Shown here: piece by piece, positions 31,743-35,540 of the stretch
Layout of the letters: each line of letters starts with the position of its first letter
How positions within the stretch are numbered: the stretch's first letter is position 1
Source of the DNA: Chloroflexota bacterium
GTDB taxonomy: Bacteria; Chloroflexota; Anaerolineae; UBA7937; B3-Chlor
Direction: 5' to 3'
Assembly: GCA_030603665.1 (NCBI GenBank)
Contig: JAUVXJ010000024.1
Location: 1-35,540, forward strand
Length of the DNA stretch: 35,540 nt
Made by a program: the position numbers and the translations under genes
Notes under the pieces: generated by a model
What the model saw: the letters and a program-made list of their open reading frames with translations, nothing else
Databases searched by the model: none
Told to the model about the DNA's origin: nothing

Positions 31743-32426
31743 ATGATGGAGGATCGGACGATGATATTGCTCGAAGGCAACATCGGTGCGGGCAAGAGCA
31801 CGATGGGCAGGATCCTCAAGAAGTCCGGCCTTGTTGACTTCATTGAGGAGCCAGTGGAGGCCTGGCAAGAGGGGTTTGCGGCGAATCTGCTTGACGCCTT
31901 CTACAGCGATATGGAGCGCTGGGCGTTCACATTCCAGATCACGGCTTTCATCACGCGAGCCAAGACCTGGAAAGAGGTCTTGGCTCGCACCAATCATAGC
32001 CGCGTTGTCCTGGAGCGTTCCATCTTCACCGACCGCTATGTGTTTGCCACCAACAGCCATCGGCTGGGGGGCATGACCGACGCGGAGTGGCAGGTGTACT
32101 GTGGCCTGTGGGAGTTCCTCGTTTCCAACTACTGCGTGGAGCCGGATTGCGTCCTATACTACCGCACGCCAGCCGACGTGTGTGTGGAGCGTATGAAGGC
32201 CCGCGGCAGAAGCGAAGAGGCCGGGGTGAGCCTCGAGTATCTGCAGCAGTTGGAGGAACTGCATGATCAGTGGCTGCTTGAGCATCCCTGTGCTGTTGTG
32301 CTTGATGGCACCAGGGAGTGGAAGGCCGAGGAGGTGTGGGACCTGATGAAACCCCGTATCCGTGAGGCAGAGGGTGGCGAGGCCCATGTGCAGCCCGTGT
32401 TTGCCAACCCTGACCGCATGGGATAG
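31743..32426 (+). CDS. Deoxynucleoside kinase
   Basis: This 227-residue kinase phosphorylates deoxynucleosides for DNA precursor salvage. The P-loop GNIGAGKST is near residues 12-20, ERSIFTDRYVFA carries the family ERS/DRY motif and the LID region is RGRSEEAGVSLEYLQQLEELHDQW. The start at 31743 is chosen because GAGG lies six bases upstream and the P-loop follows closely; a GTG at 31722 is an alternative. Length fits bacterial deoxyadenosine/deoxyguanosine kinases. It is followed by a BMP-family nucleoside-type importer, which suggests that the two act together in nucleoside uptake and salvage. Confidence 0.92.
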   Translation: MMEDRTMILLEGNIGAGKSTMGRILKKSGLVDFIEEPVEAWQEGFAANLLDAFYSDMERWAFTFQITAFITRAKTWKEVLARTNHSRVVLERSIFTDRYVFATNSHRLGGMTDAEWQVYCGLWEFLVSNYCVEPDCVLYYRTPADVCVERMKARGRSEEAGVSLEYLQQLEELHDQWLLEHPCAVVLDGTREWKAEEVWDLMKPRIREAEGGEAHVQPVFANPDRMG

Positions 32427-32612
32427 AATCTGTCTGGTGCTTAGCAGGCACCCATCTACAGGTGAGGCGTCGGGTGCACGTGTCTCCCGAGTGAGCCCTA
32501 GCGAGTTCGAAGCGCGTGCATGTGATCCATCAGAAGGGAGGTGTTGTATCGACGAGAGGAACCACAAACAGAGTGAGTATTCACAGACTACTATACTGAT
32601 AGGGAGGAAGAC

Positions 32613-33656
32613 ATGAAAAGGTGGATGTTGACAAGTCTGATTGTGCTGCTCGCACTGTCGATGGTGGTGGGCGCTTGCGCGCCAGCTGCTGCGCCGGAGC
32701 CCGAGGATGAGTGCGCCCTGAAAGTCGGCATGGTGTCGGACATAGGTGGGATCGACGATGCCAGCTTCAATGAGAACTCGTGGAAAGGCTTGGAAGACGC
32801 GGAGGCGGAGCTCGGTGTATGCTCCCAGTTCATCGAGAGCCAGGCGCAGGCGGACTACGAAAAGAACATCACGGAGTTCGCCGAGCAGGGCTACGACCTG
32901 ATCGTCACCGTGGGATTCCTGCTGGGCGATGCCACGGAGAAGATGGCGGCGGAGTATCCCGACGTCAAGTTCGCCATCGTGGACTATGCCTACGATCCAG
33001 GGGTTCCCAACGTGGTGGGCATCGTCTTCGCCACGGACGGGGCCGCCTTCATGACCGGCTACCTGGCTGCTGCGTGGGCTGACTTGCAGGACCCGGACGA
33101 TCCCGCGGTAGGCTATGTGGCGGGCATGCAGATCCCCACTGTGGAGATCTTCGTCGCAGGCCACGCGGCTGGAATTGCCTACTATAATGAGAAGTATGGC
33201 AAGGACGTGGCGTTCAGCGGCACCTACGTGGGGGACTTCGAGGCTGCCGATGAAGGCAAGACGCAGGGCCTCTCCTTGATCGACGAGGGTGTGGATGTCA
33301 TCTTCGGCATCGGCGGCAAGACCGGAAACGGGGGAATCGCCGCAGCCAAGGAGCGAGGCAAGTGGGGCATAGGTGTGGATGTTGACCAGTACAGCACACT
33401 GCCCAACGAGAAGGACATCCTTCTCACGTCTACTATGAAGCGTCTGGACGCCGCCGTGTTCGGCGTGGTGGAGTCCGTGCTGGACGACACATTCGCCGGT
33501 GGTGGGGTCTATGTGGGTACCCTGCCGAACGGCGGCGTGGGCATGGCGCCCTTCCACGACTTTGAGGGACAGATCCCCGAGCAGATTGTAGCGGATCTGG
33601 CAGAGATCGAAGCGGCGCTCATCGCCGGCACGATCGACACTGGCTGGGAAGGCTAG
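32613..33656 (+). CDS. BMP family ABC transporter substrate-binding lipoprotein
   Basis: This 347-residue extracellular lipoprotein captures a substrate, often a nucleoside in the PnrA/BMP family, for an ABC importer. The signal peptide MKRWMLTSLIVLLALSMVVG ends in the lipobox VGAC, with C22 as the lipid-modified cysteine. The mature protein has the BMP pattern (DIGGIDDASFNENSWKGLED near the start, and GVDVIFGIGGKTGNGG). The ATG has AGGGAGGA nine bases upstream. It lies upstream of the ATPase gene, and a strong hairpin (33682-33713) separates the two. Permease genes would be expected beyond the right edge. Confidence 0.93.
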   Translation: MKRWMLTSLIVLLALSMVVGACAPAAAPEPEDECALKVGMVSDIGGIDDASFNENSWKGLEDAEAELGVCSQFIESQAQADYEKNITEFAEQGYDLIVTVGFLLGDATEKMAAEYPDVKFAIVDYAYDPGVPNVVGIVFATDGAAFMTGYLAAAWADLQDPDDPAVGYVAGMQIPTVEIFVAGHAAGIAYYNEKYGKDVAFSGTYVGDFEAADEGKTQGLSLIDEGVDVIFGIGGKTGNGGIAAAKERGKWGIGVDVDQYSTLPNEKDILLTSTMKRLDAAVFGVVESVLDDTFAGGGVYVGTLPNGGVGMAPFHDFEGQIPEQIVADLAEIEAALIAGTIDTGWEG

Positions 33657-33681
33657 CCTCAGTCTCTCGGCATGTAGTTCA

Positions 33682-33713
33682 GGGCGGTGCTGGGTTCCCA
33701 TCCAGCACCGCCC
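33682..33713 (+). terminator. Strong 12-bp hairpin between BMP and ATPase genes
   Basis: GGGCGGTGCTGG (33682-33693) pairs perfectly with CCAGCACCGCCC (33702-33713) around an 8-base loop. No T run follows, so it is more likely an mRNA-stabilising or attenuating hairpin than a full terminator. Such hairpins often raise binding-protein expression above that of the ATPase. Confidence 0.6.
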
Positions 33714-33737
33714 ATTCTGGAGGCGGCGGATCGAGTT

Positions 33738-33749
33738 GATCAGCTGATC
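33738..33749. repeat. 12-bp perfect palindrome
   Basis: GATCAGCTGATC is a perfect palindrome 52 bp ahead of the ATPase gene. It may be coincidence; no partner site is seen. Confidence 0.3.
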
Positions 33750-33800
33750 TTATCCTCACAGCTCGATGGCTGAGGCCTGCTGTCTCAGGAGGGACCGACG

Positions 33801-35540
33801 ATGGCGCCGATCTTGGAGGTCCGCAACGCGACCAAGCGCTTCCCCGGGGTGCTGGCCAATGATCGCGTGAGCTTCTCCCTCGACCAAGGAGAGGTACTGG
33901 CCTTTCTGGGTGAGAACGGTGCTGGCAAGAGCACCTTGATGAACATCCTCTATGGCCTGTATGAACCGGATGAGGGTGAGATCGCCGTTCGCGGCCAAGA
34001 GGTCAAGATCGAAGACCCCAACGATGCTATCCGCCTCGGCATCGGCATGGTCCACCAGCACTTTCAATTAGTACCTGTCTTCACCGTGGCTGAGAACATC
34101 GTCATGGGCACCGAGCCCACCAGGCCCTCCTTCTCCTGGCGGACGGCGGGGATCGCCGGCGCCGCCGGAGCACTGCTGTTTCTCGTAGGCGGCGTTCTTG
34201 CGTTGGACAACCCCATGCAATGGCTGTTGGCCGCGCTCTCAGGTGGCGCTGCGGTTGCAGGGACGTTTGCTCTGATCATACTGCTCAGCTGGCTGGCCAG
34301 GTTGAAGTTCCGCCTGTATTTTCCTATCACGGCGGTCGGTGTCGCGGCCTTGCTCTCGGCCATGGCCGCTGCGCTGGGTGCCACAGGACAGATCCCATTC
34401 CTCATCTTTGTAGCCATACTCTTCGCCGCAGCTTCCCATCCAGCCCTACGGGTGATCATGACCTCCCTGGACCGCCGCACAGCTGGGCAGCGCATCCGGG
34501 AGCTTTCTGAGCAGTACGGCCTGGCGGTGGATCCCGACGCGCTTGTTGAGGACATTCCAGTGGGAGTGCAACAGCGTGTGGAAATCATCAAGACCCTCTA
34601 CCGCGAGGCCGAGATCCTCATCCTCGACGAGCCCACAGCCGTACTCACCCCCCAGGAAACCGAAGAGCTTTTCGAGATCATGCGCTCTTTGACGGACCAG
34701 GGCAAGTCCATAATGTTCATCACCCACAAGCTTAAGGAGGTGATGAACATCGCCGACCGAGTGATCGTCCTGCGGGACGGCCGACTGGTGGGAGAGACGA
34801 CGACTCAGGAGACCTCACAGGAAGAGTTGGCTGAGATGATGGTCGGCCGGGAGGTGGACCTGGTCGTGGATAAGGGACCGGCGTCCCCGGGTGAGGTGGT
34901 GCTCGAGGTAGAGGATCTGAAGGCGGAAGACCTTCGAGGCTATCCAGTCTTGCGCGGCGTGGACCTCTTCGTGCGAGCTGGAGAAATACTGGGCGTGGCT
35001 GGCGTACAGGGTAACGGCCAAACTGAGTTGGTGGAAGTGCTGACCGGGCTCCATCAGGCGGAGGGCGGCTCGGTCCGCATCTTGGGTCAGGAGGTGACCA
35101 ACGCCCCGCCTCGACGCATCACCGAATTGGGCGTGGCTCACGTTCCCGAGGACCGGCAGCAGGATGGTCTGGTGATGACCTTCCCCATCTTCGACAACGT
35201 GGTGTTGTCCACATACTACCTGGAGCCCTACGCCGAGGGGCCGGTGATCCAATTCGAGGAGGTATATGAATACGCTGACCGTGTGGTGAAAGAATTCGAT
35301 GTGCGAACCCCCAGCATCATCCTCCCAGCCCAAACCCTGTCGGGCGGCAACCAACAGAAGCTGATTGTGGCCCGTGAGTTCTCCCGTCCTATCAAGCTGA
35401 TGATCGCTGCGCAACCCACCCGAGGCTTGGACGTGGGTTCGATAGAATACATCCATAGTCAGATCGTCCAAAAGCGCGATAATGGGGTCGCCGTGCTTCT
35501 GGTCTCAGTGGAGTTGGACGAGATCATGGCTCTCTCGGAC
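33801..35540 (+). CDS. BMP-type ABC importer ATPase with four-helix membrane insertion (partial at 3' end)
   Basis: This twin-domain ATPase (580 residues visible, no stop) powers a BMP/nucleoside or sugar-type importer. NBD1 has Walker A GENGAGKST (37-45), Q-loop VHQHFQLVP (about 84-92), a signature-like PVGVQQRVEI (about 253-262) and Walker B ILILDEPT. NBD2 is the degenerate-Walker-A type, GVQGNGQTEL, with LSGGNQQK and AAQPTRGLD. Between EPTR (105-108) and LDRRTAGQRIREL (from 223), residues about 109-221 form an insertion with four hydrophobic segments. Typical relatives have only a few residues there. The frame is open throughout. The ATG at 33801 has AGGAGGG upstream. Permeases should follow beyond the window. 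Confidence 0.92.
   Translation, partial: MAPILEVRNATKRFPGVLANDRVSFSLDQGEVLAFLGENGAGKSTLMNILYGLYEPDEGEIAVRGQEVKIEDPNDAIRLGIGMVHQHFQLVPVFTVAENIVMGTEPTRPSFSWRTAGIAGAAGALLFLVGGVLALDNPMQWLLAALSGGAAVAGTFALIILLSWLARLKFRLYFPITAVGVAALLSAMAAALGATGQIPFLIFVAILFAAASHPALRVIMTSLDRRTAGQRIRELSEQYGLAVDPDALVEDIPVGVQQRVEIIKTLYREAEILILDEPTAVLTPQETEELFEIMRSLTDQGKSIMFITHKLKEVMNIADRVIVLRDGRLVGETTTQETSQEELAEMMVGREVDLVVDKGPASPGEVVLEVEDLKAEDLRGYPVLRGVDLFVRAGEILGVAGVQGNGQTELVEVLTGLHQAEGGSVRILGQEVTNAPPRRITELGVAHVPEDRQQDGLVMTFPIFDNVVLSTYYLEPYAEGPVIQFEEVYEYADRVVKEFDVRTPSIILPAQTLSGGNQQKLIVAREFSRPIKLMIAAQPTRGLDVGSIEYIHSQIVQKRDNGVAVLLVSVELDEIMALSD
34125..34463 (+). other. In-frame membrane-domain insertion inside NBD1
   Basis: Codons 109-221 of the ATPase encode four hydrophobic stretches: about residues 115-135, 141-166, 173-194 and 198-216. 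The short linkers after the first and third (LDNPM, GATGQIP) lack positive charge, whereas the N-side (R108, R114), the middle (RLKFR, 167-171) and the C-side (R217) are basic. The positive-inside rule therefore gives four helices with both ends in the cytoplasm, as needed for the split NBD to refold. Confidence 0.85.

Noticed and set aside
33738..33749. GATCAGCTGATC as a regulatory operator
   Set aside because: A single 12-bp palindrome of common composition without a second site or a nearby regulator is not enough.
33801..35540. Frameshift or assembly error as explanation for the ATPase insertion
   Set aside because: The frame is open across the insertion, both NBD halves are in the same frame, and the helix number and charges fit the required topology. 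Read data would still be needed to exclude a chimera.
1..35540. tRNA, rRNA, CRISPR arrays or prophage
   Set aside because: No T-loop-like segment with a matching acceptor stem outside genes, no rRNA-like sequence, no regularly spaced repeats and no phage structural genes were seen.

Overview
The window looks like a chromosomal stretch from a GC-rich, free-living bacterium. The gene repertoire suggests Chloroflexota (Anaerolineae-like): a coxMSL-type molybdenum hydroxylase, an orphan desulforedoxin, large secreted beta-helix proteins, a VIT/VWA protein, an M3 oligoendopeptidase, a PEP-CTERM-like tail and a BMP-type ABC importer. There is no rRNA or tRNA gene to confirm this, so the assignment is an inference. 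Most genes are ordinary and have good ribosome-binding sites. Scattered gene remnants and small palindromic repeats show local turnover.

Layout. 1-140: the edge of an insertion sequence (first 23 codons of a transposase, leftward) with a direct repeat. 555-4133: a three-gene molybdenum hydroxylase operon (FAD, 2Fe-2S and Mo subunits). 4335-4460: a 41-residue desulforedoxin on the minus strand. 4810-7134: a secreted right-handed beta-helix protein. 7417-9725: ECF sigma factor, zinc-finger anti-sigma factor and a polytopic membrane protein. 9782-11829 (minus): AlkD-like protein and a class I aminotransferase. 12419-14971: VIT/VWA protein. 15229-17905: Nudix hydrolase and M3 peptidase, with possible small membrane proteins around them. 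17923-18720: a REP-type transposase (RAYT) between two GTAG-footed palindromes. 18767-20205: a flavoprotein and a truncated surface-protein gene joined to an antisense acetyltransferase fragment. 20386-22987 (minus): FAD-linked oxidase and homoserine dehydrogenase. 23305-26146 (minus): TetR regulator, ABC ATPase and ABC permease in one overlapping operon, divergent from a threonine/serine dehydratase (26412-27368). 27536-30243 (minus): a U32-like protein, two small hypothetical proteins, a degV remnant and a VOC-domain protein. 30681-31568: a WD40 propeller. 31743-35540: deoxynucleoside kinase, BMP-family lipoprotein and the ATPase of a BMP-type importer, which runs off the right edge.

The most unusual feature is in that last gene (33801 onward). 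Its first nucleotide-binding domain carries an in-frame insertion of about 113 residues containing four predicted membrane segments. The insertion sits between the Q-loop and the ABC signature, where relatives have only a short link. Charge distribution and the even number of segments fit a membrane hairpin pair that returns both halves of the ATPase to the cytoplasm. Together with the kinase and the BMP lipoprotein, the locus looks like a (deoxy)nucleoside uptake and salvage unit with a membrane-embedded ATPase.
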